Source of the DNA: a virus
Length of the DNA stretch: 59,658 bases
Direction: 5' to 3' (one strand)
IMG/VR virus record: IMGVR_UViG_3300027851_000001
Location: 1 to 59,658 of that record
Part shown: in pieces, positions 47,912-54,807 of the stretch
Layout of the letters: each line of letters starts with the position of its first letter
How positions within the stretch are numbered: the stretch's first letter is position 1
Translations under genes and position numbers: made by a program
The notes under the pieces: model-generated
The model's input: only the letters and a program-made list of their open reading frames with translations
The model's database searches: none
Told to the model about the DNA's origin: nothing

Positions 47912-48241
47912 ATGAGCAACACAACAATCATCAGAGGACTTGCGGAGCGGATCGAGCGGGAAGCGCCCGCTGTGCCGGAGGTTGAATTTCGAGTCGCGGT
48001 AGCCAACCTGATTACCTCTATAGACGACCACCTACCAGACGAGGCATTTGCAATGATTCCTACAGCCGATTGGAACCGGGTGACCGCCCACCTTGCCGCA
48101 CCCCAGCAGGCACCACAAGCCGCGCCCATTGCGCGACCACTGAGCGATGAGCAGATCAAGCACCTAGAAGTCTGGCCCCTGATGACCATCACAGAAGTCG
48201 TTCGCGTTATCGAGCGTGCCCACGGCATCAAAGGAGATTGA
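47912..48241 (+). CDS. Hypothetical protein (109 aa)
   Basis: Start behind ACTTGGAAACACAAC. Helical, acidic (R-I-E-R-E-A-P-A-V-P-E-V-E); a P-Q-Q-A-P-Q-A-A-P linker and L-S-D-E-Q-I-K-H-L end motif seen in many small phage proteins. The 100 bases before it contain CCCGTCGCATAACACCG, related to a stretch at 3548. Confidence 0.55.
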   Translation: MSNTTIIRGLAERIEREAPAVPEVEFRVAVANLITSIDDHLPDEAFAMIPTADWNRVTAHLAAPQQAPQAAPIARPLSDEQIKHLEVWPLMTITEVVRVIERAHGIKGD

Positions 48242-48242
48242 G

Positions 48243-48665
48243 ATGACTCTTACCCCCGGACCCAAAGAGGTTGAGTTCAACGACTGGTATGACACGAAGT
48301 TCAAGCCGGCAATGGAACGAGGGCCGCTGGATAAATATGTCGCCAGACAGGCATGGTTCGCCAGCGCCCGCGCAATCGAAGCCGCAGCCATCGAGAGCTT
48401 CCTGAACGACAGCGGCCAGTACCTGACCAACGACGCGACACGCGAGGCAACCATTGCCGCAGCAACAGCCCCGCTGCTGGCACGCATCGCCGAACTTGAG
48501 CGACAGCTTTCGCAGCCTGTGGGTGAGCCCGTCTACCAATATCAGCGCGCTGATGGCTCTTGGATTGATCAGACTAAAGCCAGTCACGACTACAACGTTA
48601 GCCACGGGCAGGCCACTGTTCGGACGCTCTACACCCACCCAGCACACGGAAAGGATGCGCCATGA
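48243..48665 (+). CDS. Hypothetical protein (140 aa)
   Basis: Start 1 base after the previous stop. F-N-D-W-Y-D-T-K-F then R-Q-A-W-F-A-S-A-R-A-I-E-A-A and a C-terminal V-R-T-L-Y-T-H-P-A are modules commonly found in phages of Burkholderiales, role unknown. Confidence 0.6.
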   Translation: MTLTPGPKEVEFNDWYDTKFKPAMERGPLDKYVARQAWFASARAIEAAAIESFLNDSGQYLTNDATREATIAAATAPLLARIAELERQLSQPVGEPVYQYQRADGSWIDQTKASHDYNVSHGQATVRTLYTHPAHGKDAP

Positions 48666-48763
48666 CCTACCTCGCCTTCGCGTTGGGCCTCACGGCCGGC
48701 GCCTGCCTCGGCGTGGTCGTCGCGGCCATGGCGTTCGTATCCAAGCAGGAAGATGACAAATGA
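48662..48763 (+). CDS. Tiny membrane protein (33 aa)
   Basis: ATG overlaps the previous stop and its own stop overlaps the next start. One hydrophobic span (L-A-F-A-L-G-L-T-A-G-A-C-L-G-V-V-V) then K-Q-E-D-D-K. Resembles the tiny proteins at 33953 and 39549. Confidence 0.5.
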   Translation: MTYLAFALGLTAGACLGVVVAAMAFVSKQEDDK

Positions 48764-49122
48764 CCAAACTCGTACCCAACAGACGTACCATGGTGAAGAT
48801 CAACCGCTTCACACAGGCCAACCTGATCGCCCTCCTTCTGGAGGGCATGTACACCTGCCAGGAACTGGCCGAGGAGACCGGGCTGCACTACGTCACCGTG
48901 CTGGATTACACCCGCGAGCTGCACCGCGCCAAGGCCGCCTTCATCAAGTGCTGGGAGCCCGACAAGCGGGGCCGGTACAACCGCAAGGTGTATCAGGTGG
49001 GCATCGGCAAAGACGCTGTGCCCCCGCGGCGCACCGCCGCCGAGCGGCAGAAGGCGTACAGGGACAAGCTGGCCGAACACAAGAAGCTGACCGCGCTGGG
49101 GGTGACATGCGCTTCCGAGTAG
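48760..49122 (+). CDS. HTH DNA-binding protein, transcription-regulator candidate (120 aa)
   Basis: L-I-A-L-L-L-E-G-M-Y-T-C-Q-E-L-A-E-E and G-L-H-Y-V-T-V-L-D-Y-T-R-E-L-H-R form a helix-turn-helix with wing-like R-G-R-Y-N-R-K-V-Y. A basic C-terminus (R-R-T-A-A-E-R-Q-K) follows. Together with the RHH protein it is the main candidate regulator; overlaps the membrane peptide by ATGA. Confidence 0.7.
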   Translation: MTKLVPNRRTMVKINRFTQANLIALLLEGMYTCQELAEETGLHYVTVLDYTRELHRAKAAFIKCWEPDKRGRYNRKVYQVGIGKDAVPPRRTAAERQKAYRDKLAEHKKLTALGVTCASE

Positions 49123-49526
49123 TCACTGGCAACACCGCCCGCAACCCGGTGGCGAGAGCCATCGCCCGGCAGAAGGTGCACGACATCCTGCTGACAACCA
49201 AGCTGCGGGTGTATGTGCTGGAGGATGGCATGGACGACTCCCGCTTCATGCACGGGGTACTGAAATCTCTAGTCACCGTGGCGAGAGCCATTGAGCTGGG
49301 CCGCCAGCGGGGCTACCACCAGCTGACTCGCGACGAGACCCGGGACTTCAACGTCCTTCGCGGTGGGGTCTCCGCTCTGGAGCAGAACCTCACGTGCTGG
49401 AACAGCGCCAACGCCGTGGCCATCGAGGCTGCGGTGGACGCCTGCGAACGACTGAACAAAATCGCCCGGACCGACTGCATCGCCGATGCGGCCGAGGAGT
49501 TCGGCGTAACGATAACGAATAGGTAG
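49107..49526 (+). CDS. Hypothetical protein (139 aa)
   Basis: Starts 16 bases inside the HTH gene. Helical, basic N-terminus (N-P-V-A-R-A-I-A-R-Q-K). Function unknown; ACGATAACGAATAGGTAGGAG follows for the next gene. Confidence 0.55.
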   Translation: MRFRVVTGNTARNPVARAIARQKVHDILLTTKLRVYVLEDGMDDSRFMHGVLKSLVTVARAIELGRQRGYHQLTRDETRDFNVLRGGVSALEQNLTCWNSANAVAIEAAVDACERLNKIARTDCIADAAEEFGVTITNR

Positions 49527-49535
49527 GAGAACAAC

Positions 49536-49940
49536 ATGAGCGAACTCATCAAGTGGGGCGGCGGCCCCTGCCCGTGCGGGAAGGACGACACCGTGGATAT
49601 TGAGTTGCGCGCTGGTATTTTCCAGCGAGGGGTGGCAGGAGAACTCAGCTGGGGGCACCAAGACCGTGGCTCGGACATCGTCGGCTGGCGCATGGTGAAG
49701 GAAGCCAACCACCCGGATCCTCTGCAGGTGCAGGTCGGTGGCGGGCACTACAAGGACATGGCCATCCAGCCCGTGGAGTTCATCCACGCCAACGGCATCG
49801 GGTACTTCGAGGGCAACGTCGTCAAGTACGTCTCCCGCTGGAGAAAGAAAAACGGCGTCGCTGATCTGGAGAAGGCCCGGCACTACATAGACCTGCTGAT
49901 CGAGCTGGAGGGGCGCCGTAATCCCACGGGATTAAAGTGA
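49536..49940 (+). CDS. DUF3310 (SaV-like) protein (134 aa)
   Basis: The C-terminal half (G-G-G-H-Y-K-D-M-A-I-Q-P then N-V-V-K-Y-V-S-R-W-R-K-K-N-G) is the DUF3310 domain, sometimes labelled nucleotide-kinase-like though the activity is unproven. The N-terminus has C-P-C-G-K. The last codons before the stop are palindrome site 11 read as N-P-T-G-L. Confidence 0.8.
   Translation: MSELIKWGGGPCPCGKDDTVDIELRAGIFQRGVAGELSWGHQDRGSDIVGWRMVKEANHPDPLQVQVGGGHYKDMAIQPVEFIHANGIGYFEGNVVKYVSRWRKKNGVADLEKARHYIDLLIELEGRRNPTGLK
49919..49934 (+). promoter_or_regulatory. TAATCCC palindrome, site 11
   Basis: TAATCCCACGGGATTA inside the DUF3310 coding end, 2 bases before the GTG at 49937; the last site before the replication genes. 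Confidence 0.8.
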
Positions 49941-50179
49941 CGGCCTTCGCCATGGGCGAGTACCACCCCGAAGTCACCATCGTTGCCTTTTCCCGTGACG
50001 ATCTCTGCGACATCGCAGACCTCGTTGCGGCGGGGCAACCCCTCGACGGTGTGCATTTGCAGCTGCACCTGCGGGGCAGTACACTGATCTTTCCCACGGG
50101 GGTGAGCGAGGCTCAGCTCCGACGACTTGTTGACTATGCTTCCGTGCTGGATTGGTCCGGCATGGAGAGGAGTAATTGA
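49937..50179 (+). CDS. Small hypothetical protein (80 aa)
   Basis: GTG overlapping the previous stop (GTGA). Mixed alpha/beta (D-L-C-D-I-A-D-L-V-A-A-G and H-L-Q-L-H-L-R-G). Function unknown. Confidence 0.55.
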   Translation: MTAFAMGEYHPEVTIVAFSRDDLCDIADLVAAGQPLDGVHLQLHLRGSTLIFPTGVSEAQLRRLVDYASVLDWSGMERSN

Positions 50180-50631
50180 TGAACGAACCGAAAATACAAA
50201 TGTCCGACGAGGACTGGGACGCCATGCGACTCGATATGCAGGCGAAGGCCGCAGCGAACGGGCGGGCGAACCTCACAGGAACCAGCCTGATCCAGCAGAT
50301 GGAAGAAGCGCGGCGGCGGATGTGGAAAGACCCGTTCGCAACGGGCTACGACCCGCGAGAACAACAGCTTCAGCGGTCGATACGCTACGAGCAGGAGAAG
50401 ATGGAGGGGGTGGTTCGCGACATGGTGCGCCGCGGTGTCCGTGCGGAACTCGACCGCATGAACAGCACCCGCACGGCCATGGTGCAGCTGGAAGTCTGTG
50501 CCGAGGGCGGGTTCACCGTGGTCCACAACGGCGCCAAGTACGCCTGCGCTGACACACAGGCGATGACCGAGCGCATCGTCGCCATCACCGCCGTCATGGC
50601 ACTGGAACAGATGGATAAGGAAAAATCATGA
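50179..50631 (+). CDS. Hypothetical helical protein (150 aa)
   Basis: ATG at 50179 behind AGGAGTAATTG (a TTG at 50176 is possible). Helical, basic middle (E-E-A-R-R-R-M-W-K-D). Coupled to the next gene by ATGA. Function unknown. Confidence 0.6.
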   Translation: MNEPKIQMSDEDWDAMRLDMQAKAAANGRANLTGTSLIQQMEEARRRMWKDPFATGYDPREQQLQRSIRYEQEKMEGVVRDMVRRGVRAELDRMNSTRTAMVQLEVCAEGGFTVVHNGAKYACADTQAMTERIVAITAVMALEQMDKEKS

Positions 50632-50924
50632 GACTTGAAATACTCCGGGCCGAGAACGGCTATGTGATGGTGCTCAGCGACGACGCCACTGGGCGAGGGA
50701 AGCGTTTCATCGCCGACGACATCGCCAAGGTGGGAGAGCTTGTTGTGTCGCAGCTCGCCGCTGCCGAACTCGATCGCCAAGATTGGAAGGCCACGGCGGA
50801 CAAGTACGGCCCCGTCGAGGGCGTTGCAGCCAATATCCAGAAACCGCTGTGGCAGACCCCTATCCATGGGGCCGGCGCGCGGGATGACCCGTTGATGGTC
50901 GGTGGTTCCACCGGGGGTTACTGA
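50628..50924 (+). CDS. Hypothetical protein (98 aa)
   Basis: ATGA overlap upstream and TGATG overlap with the polymerase. Short beta-alpha start (L-R-A-E-N-G-Y-V-M-V-L-S-D-D). May accompany the polymerase; function unknown. Confidence 0.55.
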   Translation: MRLEILRAENGYVMVLSDDATGRGKRFIADDIAKVGELVVSQLAAAELDRQDWKATADKYGPVEGVAANIQKPLWQTPIHGAGARDDPLMVGGSTGGY

Positions 50925-53740
50925 TGCCAGATATTTATACGGTGGATTTTGAGTCGATGTACGACACCGACTACTCCCTGTCCAAGATGCAGACCGAGGC
51001 GTATGTGGAGGACGCCCGGTTCGAGACCATCGGCATGGGTATCGGTAAGAACGACGGCAACATCCACTGGTTCACTGAGCCCTCCGACATCACCCACGTG
51101 CTGGACCGCATCAACTGGGACAACTGTGCTGTGCGCGCGCACAACACCCACTTCGACGGGCTGATCCTCTCGCACCGGTACGGCAAGAACCCGGCGCAGT
51201 GGCGCGACACCCTGGCCAGCGGACGCATGATGCGACCCCACTACCGCCAGCACTCGCTGGGCTACATGGCCAAGGCGCTCGGCCTCCCGGACAAGGGCAA
51301 TGAGGTGATCGCTGCCAAGGGCAAACGCCGCGCGGACTTCACGCCGGCCGAGCTGCACGCCTACGGGGAGTACTGTAAGCTGGACACGGCCCTGTGCCGC
51401 ACCATCGGCGACATCTTCGACCCCTACACGCCGGCGCTGTACGAGTACCTGATCGACATGACGGTGCGCATGTTCACGGAGCCCGCGCTGGTGGGCAACC
51501 GGCAGAAGATGCAGGAGTTGTACCAAGCCGAGCTGGACCGCAAGGCGCGCCTGCTGCTGGACGCATCCGTGGACCGCTCGATCATCATGTCGGGCGACAA
51601 GCTGGCCCGCGCGCTGCTGGACCTGGGTGTGGTGGCGCCGCGCAAGGTGAGCCCCAAGACAGGTAAGGAAACATGGGCGTTCGCCAAGACCGACAAGGTG
51701 TTCTGCGACCTGCTGGAGCACGAGGACCCACAGGTGCAGGCACTGGTCGCCGCGCGACTGGGTGTGAAGTCCACCATTGCCGAGACGAGGGCGAAAACTT
51801 ACGCGGAGATGACGGACCGTGGCCCGCTGCGTGTGTTCCTGTCGATGTGGGGCGCCAAGACCACGGGAAGATATTCAGGAACCAACAAGGCGAACTGGCA
51901 GAACCTTCCGGCCCGTGGCCCGGCCGCCGGCCTGCGTGAAGCCATCTGCGCGCCGGTAGGGCACCAGCTGGTGGTGGGCGATTCGTCGAACATCGAGCTA
52001 CGTACTGTCATGTGCTTGGCGGGGCAGTGGGACGTGGTTGAGAAGATCCGCAACGGGGTGGACCTGTACTGCGACTTCGCCTCGCGCCTGTTCGGCCGCA
52101 CCATCACCAAGGCAGACAAGGCCGAGCGGCAGCTGGGCAAGGTCGCGTGCATCGCCGAGGGGCAACTGGTGCTTACGGACAAGGGCCTCGTCCCTATAGA
52201 AGAAATAACGCTGTCCCATTCAGTATGGGATGGGGTAGACTTCGTTCACCACGACGGTGTGGTGTTCAAGGGGGTGCGCGATGTCATCGAATACGACGGG
52301 ATCACGGCAACAGCAGACCATGTCGTTTGCCTGGAGAACGGTGCGTGGTGCAAGCTCGGCGACGCCGCCGGTGCGGGTGCGCGAGTCGCTACAACCGAAC
52401 GAGGTGGGGCGCCGGTTTGGTTCATGGGTTGTGCAATCTACGGAGCTGCGCGAGATGCGCGCGAAGGTGGATTGCCTGTGCGACTGCGGGCGGCGGACGT
52501 GGGTCGGGTTGGAGAGCCTGCTGAACGGAACATCGACACGATGCAAGGGCTGCGCTACGACGGCGCGGCACGCGCGGGACGGGGAGCTGCTGCACGCGAC
52601 TCCGTTGGTGGCGGCGTTGGCACGGCGGGCGCAGGCCATGCGGGCTCGTTGCACACAGCCACAGAATCCGCGATGGGAGTCGTACGGAGGGCGAGGGATA
52701 GAGTTTCGGTTCTCGTCCGTGAAGGAGTGCGTGGAGCACTTGCTCACGCTTCCCGGGTGTTCTATGGAGCTGGAAGTGGATCGACGGGAGAACGCTGGGC
52801 ACTACGAGCATGGGAATCTTCGCTTCGTCACGCGGGTGGAGCAGCAAGCGAACCGGAGAAATACGGCGCGGGTGCAGACCTCCGGTGGCCCAGTGCCGCT
52901 GGTGGATTGGCCCAGCCCGTACAGCCCTGGGCGCACGTACATCTACGCGGTGAAGCTGGACATGCCAGCCGAGGCGATCATTCGGCGGGCACAAACAGCC
53001 GTGGCAGAGAAACGGAAGAACTGGCGGGGGCTGCGAGACCGGCTGGCCGCGCTCGGGTATACGACATAGTCAACGCGGGCCCTCGGCACCGGTTCACCGT
53101 GTCCGGCAAGCTGGTCCACAACTGCCTGTCGCTCCAATATGGGGCGGGTGCCCCCCGCTTCCAAGAAATGGTCAGGATGGAGTCGACGCGGAACCCCGAC
53201 ATGAAGCCGATTTCTATAGAACGGGCAATGGAAGTGGTCGCGCTGTACCGTCAGATTCACCACAAGGTGGTCGACCTGTGGAACTACTGCAACGACGTTG
53301 TGCTTCCCGCCATCGCCCGCGGCGACTTCGGCCGCAACGTGGACGTCAACGGCTGGTTCATCGTGCAGAACGAAGGCTTCGGCCGCCCGGGTGAGCCCGG
53401 CGTCATGTACCATGACCTGCGCTACGACGCCAAGGAACGCGAGTGGACGTACCAGATGGGCAATGAGCGCGTGCGCATATTCGGGCCGAAATTGGTGGAG
53501 AATCTTTCCCAGCACGCTGCTATGATCATAGTCATGTGGCAGACCGCACGGATCAACACCAAGTTCCCGGTGAAGCTGTCGGTGCACGACGAGGCCGTCA
53601 CGGTTCCGGAGGACGCGCGGGTGGCCGAGGCCAAGGCATACGTGCTGGAGTGCCTGTCGCTGGCGCCAGTGTGGTGCCGCGGTGTGATACCCGTGGCGGG
53701 GGAGGTCGGGGTTGGAACAACGTATGCAGGAGCGAAATAA
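50924..53740 (+). CDS. Family A DNA polymerase precursor with intein (938 aa; 613 aa after splicing)
   Basis: The N-terminal 3'-5' exonuclease has D-F-E-S (D8, E10), H-N-T-H-F-D and Y-C-K-L-D-T. Polymerase motif A is V-V-G-D-S-S-N-I-E-L-R (about residues 349-359), motif C is V-H-D-E-A-V (about 886-890). Motif B (O-helix) is interrupted: R-Q-L-G-K-V-A is followed by an intein at Cys409 and resumes with C-L-S-L-Q-Y-G-A-G at Cys734. After splicing the motif is R-Q-L-G-K-V-A-C-L-S-L-Q-Y-G-A-G, a normal family A O-helix. Mature length suits phage Pol I enzymes. The unspliced protein should be inactive. Confidence 0.9.
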   Translation: MPDIYTVDFESMYDTDYSLSKMQTEAYVEDARFETIGMGIGKNDGNIHWFTEPSDITHVLDRINWDNCAVRAHNTHFDGLILSHRYGKNPAQWRDTLASGRMMRPHYRQHSLGYMAKALGLPDKGNEVIAAKGKRRADFTPAELHAYGEYCKLDTALCRTIGDIFDPYTPALYEYLIDMTVRMFTEPALVGNRQKMQELYQAELDRKARLLLDASVDRSIIMSGDKLARALLDLGVVAPRKVSPKTGKETWAFAKTDKVFCDLLEHEDPQVQALVAARLGVKSTIAETRAKTYAEMTDRGPLRVFLSMWGAKTTGRYSGTNKANWQNLPARGPAAGLREAICAPVGHQLVVGDSSNIELRTVMCLAGQWDVVEKIRNGVDLYCDFASRLFGRTITKADKAERQLGKVACIAEGQLVLTDKGLVPIEEITLSHSVWDGVDFVHHDGVVFKGVRDVIEYDGITATADHVVCLENGAWCKLGDAAGAGARVATTERGGAPVWFMGCAIYGAARDAREGGLPVRLRAADVGRVGEPAERNIDTMQGLRYDGAARAGRGAAARDSVGGGVGTAGAGHAGSLHTATESAMGVVRRARDRVSVLVREGVRGALAHASRVFYGAGSGSTGERWALRAWESSLRHAGGAASEPEKYGAGADLRWPSAAGGLAQPVQPWAHVHLRGEAGHASRGDHSAGTNSRGRETEELAGAARPAGRARVYDIVNAGPRHRFTVSGKLVHNCLSLQYGAGAPRFQEMVRMESTRNPDMKPISIERAMEVVALYRQIHHKVVDLWNYCNDVVLPAIARGDFGRNVDVNGWFIVQNEGFGRPGEPGVMYHDLRYDAKEREWTYQMGNERVRIFGPKLVENLSQHAAMIIVMWQTARINTKFPVKLSVHDEAVTVPEDARVAEAKAYVLECLSLAPVWCRGVIPVAGEVGVGTTYAGAK
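52148..53122 (+). mobile_element. Intein in DNA polymerase motif B (325 aa)
   Basis: Block A at the N-terminus: C-I-A-E-G-Q-L-V-L-T-D-K-G-L. Block B: T463-A-D-H466. Block F/G at the C-terminus: V-Y-D-I-V-N-A-G-P-R-H-R-F-T then H732-N733 followed by Cys734 of the host protein. All splice residues (Cys1, T-x-x-H, His-Asn, Cys+1) are present. Between about residues 485 and 710 the intein frame is Ala/Gly/Arg-rich and looks like out-of-frame translation, because the same DNA encodes an HNH endonuclease in the +1 frame. Confidence 0.88.
52341..53069 (+). CDS. HNH homing endonuclease in the +1 frame inside the intein (242 aa)
   Basis: The frame is open from 52257. GTG at 52341 is chosen because CTGGAGAACG precedes it; ATGs at 52281 and 52320 lack ribosome sites. 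The protein has a zinc-ribbon start (G-R-R-F-G-S-W-V-V ... C-L-C-D-C-G ... C-K-G-C) then R-R-A-Q-A-M-R-A-R-C, Y-G-G-R-G-I-E-F and D-R-R-E-N-A-G-H-Y-E-H-G-N-L-R-F, typical of free-standing phage HNH endonucleases. It would cut intein-less polymerase genes to drive homing. It lies one base ahead of the intein frame and both frames lack stops throughout. Confidence 0.85.
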   Translation: MRGASSATPPVRVRESLQPNEVGRRFGSWVVQSTELREMRAKVDCLCDCGRRTWVGLESLLNGTSTRCKGCATTARHARDGELLHATPLVAALARRAQAMRARCTQPQNPRWESYGGRGIEFRFSSVKECVEHLLTLPGCSMELEVDRRENAGHYEHGNLRFVTRVEQQANRRNTARVQTSGGPVPLVDWPSPYSPGRTYIYAVKLDMPAEAIIRRAQTAVAEKRKNWRGLRDRLAALGYTT

Positions 53741-53741
53741 T

Positions 53742-54482
53742 ATGACCGCCAACCCACAACGGGTTATTCCCATCATGCCGCTGTCGTACAGCCGGCTGTC
53801 CGTGTTTGAGCAGTGCGAGGCGCGCTTCGACTACCAGTACGTGTCCAAGCGGGTGCAGGACTCCATGAACGAGGCGTCGGCCTACGGGGACCGGGTGCAT
53901 AAAACGTTGGAAGCGTTGGGCAACGCCGGAAAGCAGGGGCCAGAGGCAGTCGAACGCCTGAAGTCCGAGCGGACATCGGCTGAGGAACTGCAGACCATCA
54001 CCCGCTGGGGCCCACTCGTGGAGCGCATCCTGGCGCAGCCCGGGGAGAAACTGTTTGAGTTTCAGATGGCAGTCAACAAGGCCCTGCAGCCCGTGGGTTG
54101 GTTCGCCAAAGATGTGTGGGTGCGGTCGATCGCCGACGTGTTAGTACGTGATGGGGATACTGCCTACGTCCTAGATTTCAAAAGCGGCAAGGTCAAGGAC
54201 AATCCGACGCAGCTTCAGCTTTTCGCCGCCATGGTTCTGTGGCATTATCCAGAGGTGCAGAAGGTCAAGACGTCGTTCGTCTGGCTGGCGCACAACGAAG
54301 TTACGAATTCACATTACGAGCGCCGGTTTCTGGGCGCGCTCTGGCGCGCGCTGGAGCCCCGGTTTTTGCGCGTGCAGGAGACGATCGAGCTGGGCGTGTT
54401 CAAGACGAAGCCGTCAGGCCTCTGTGGTTGGTGCCCAGCCAGTCAGATCTGCCCGGACGCTCGTCCACCGAGAAGGAAATGA
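53742..54482 (+). CDS. PD-(D/E)XK nuclease, Cas4/RecB-like (246 aa)
   Basis: Start at 53742 behind GCAGGAGCGAAATAAT. S-Y-S-R-L-S-V-F-E-Q-C, G-D-R-V-H-K, then I-A-D-V-L and V-L-D-F-K-S-G-K give the PD-D/E-x-K core. C-terminal C-G-W-C-P-A-S-Q-I-C-P with the first Cys suggests an iron-sulphur cluster. Likely a recombination or replication exonuclease. Confidence 0.85.
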   Translation: MTANPQRVIPIMPLSYSRLSVFEQCEARFDYQYVSKRVQDSMNEASAYGDRVHKTLEALGNAGKQGPEAVERLKSERTSAEELQTITRWGPLVERILAQPGEKLFEFQMAVNKALQPVGWFAKDVWVRSIADVLVRDGDTAYVLDFKSGKVKDNPTQLQLFAAMVLWHYPEVQKVKTSFVWLAHNEVTNSHYERRFLGALWRALEPRFLRVQETIELGVFKTKPSGLCGWCPASQICPDARPPRRK

Positions 54483-54483
54483 G

Positions 54484-54807
54484 ATGGAAATGCACTCCGA
54501 AGCGGATGTGAAGAAAGCGGTCAAGTCCGTGTTCTCCAAGGTGTCGGTGCAGTACCCCAACAAGCTGTGGTTCTTCATGCCGCCCGCCAACGGCTACGGC
54601 CGCAGTGGTATCCCCGACTTCCTCGGGGTGTTCAACGGGAGGGCGTTCGCCGTGGAGACCAAGTTCGGCGCCGGCAAGGTGACGGCGCACCAGATGCGCG
54701 AAATCGAGGGGCTGACGCAGGCGGGCACACAGTGCTGGGTTGTGCGTGAGGCGTCGTTCGACGGCTTCGAGCTGGAGTTCCAAGGATGGGCGGCCCTATG
54801 CTCGTGA
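54484..54807 (+). CDS. VRR-NUC domain nuclease (107 aa)
   Basis: P-P-A-N-G-Y-G-R-S-G-I-P-D-F-L then F-A-V-E-T-K-F-G-A-G-K-V-T is the VRR-NUC pattern (catalytic Asp and E-x-K). These single-domain enzymes cut branched or flapped DNA and usually accompany helicases, as here. Start behind GAAGGAAATGAG. Confidence 0.85.
   Translation: MEMHSEADVKKAVKSVFSKVSVQYPNKLWFFMPPANGYGRSGIPDFLGVFNGRAFAVETKFGAGKVTAHQMREIEGLTQAGTQCWVVREASFDGFELEFQGWAALCS

Noticed and set aside
34189-49934. Palindromes as a CRISPR array
   Set aside because: Spacing is irregular (from about 200 bases to several kilobases) and genes lie between the copies.
34189-49934. Palindromes as rho-independent terminators
   Set aside because: A two-base centre gives no usable loop, no T-run follows, and two copies lie in leaders of genes that must be expressed.
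52148-53122. Polymerase gene broken by a frameshift at the HNH gene
   Set aside because: The polymerase frame is continuous from 50924 to 53740 with intact splice junctions and motifs on both sides, so no frameshift is needed.
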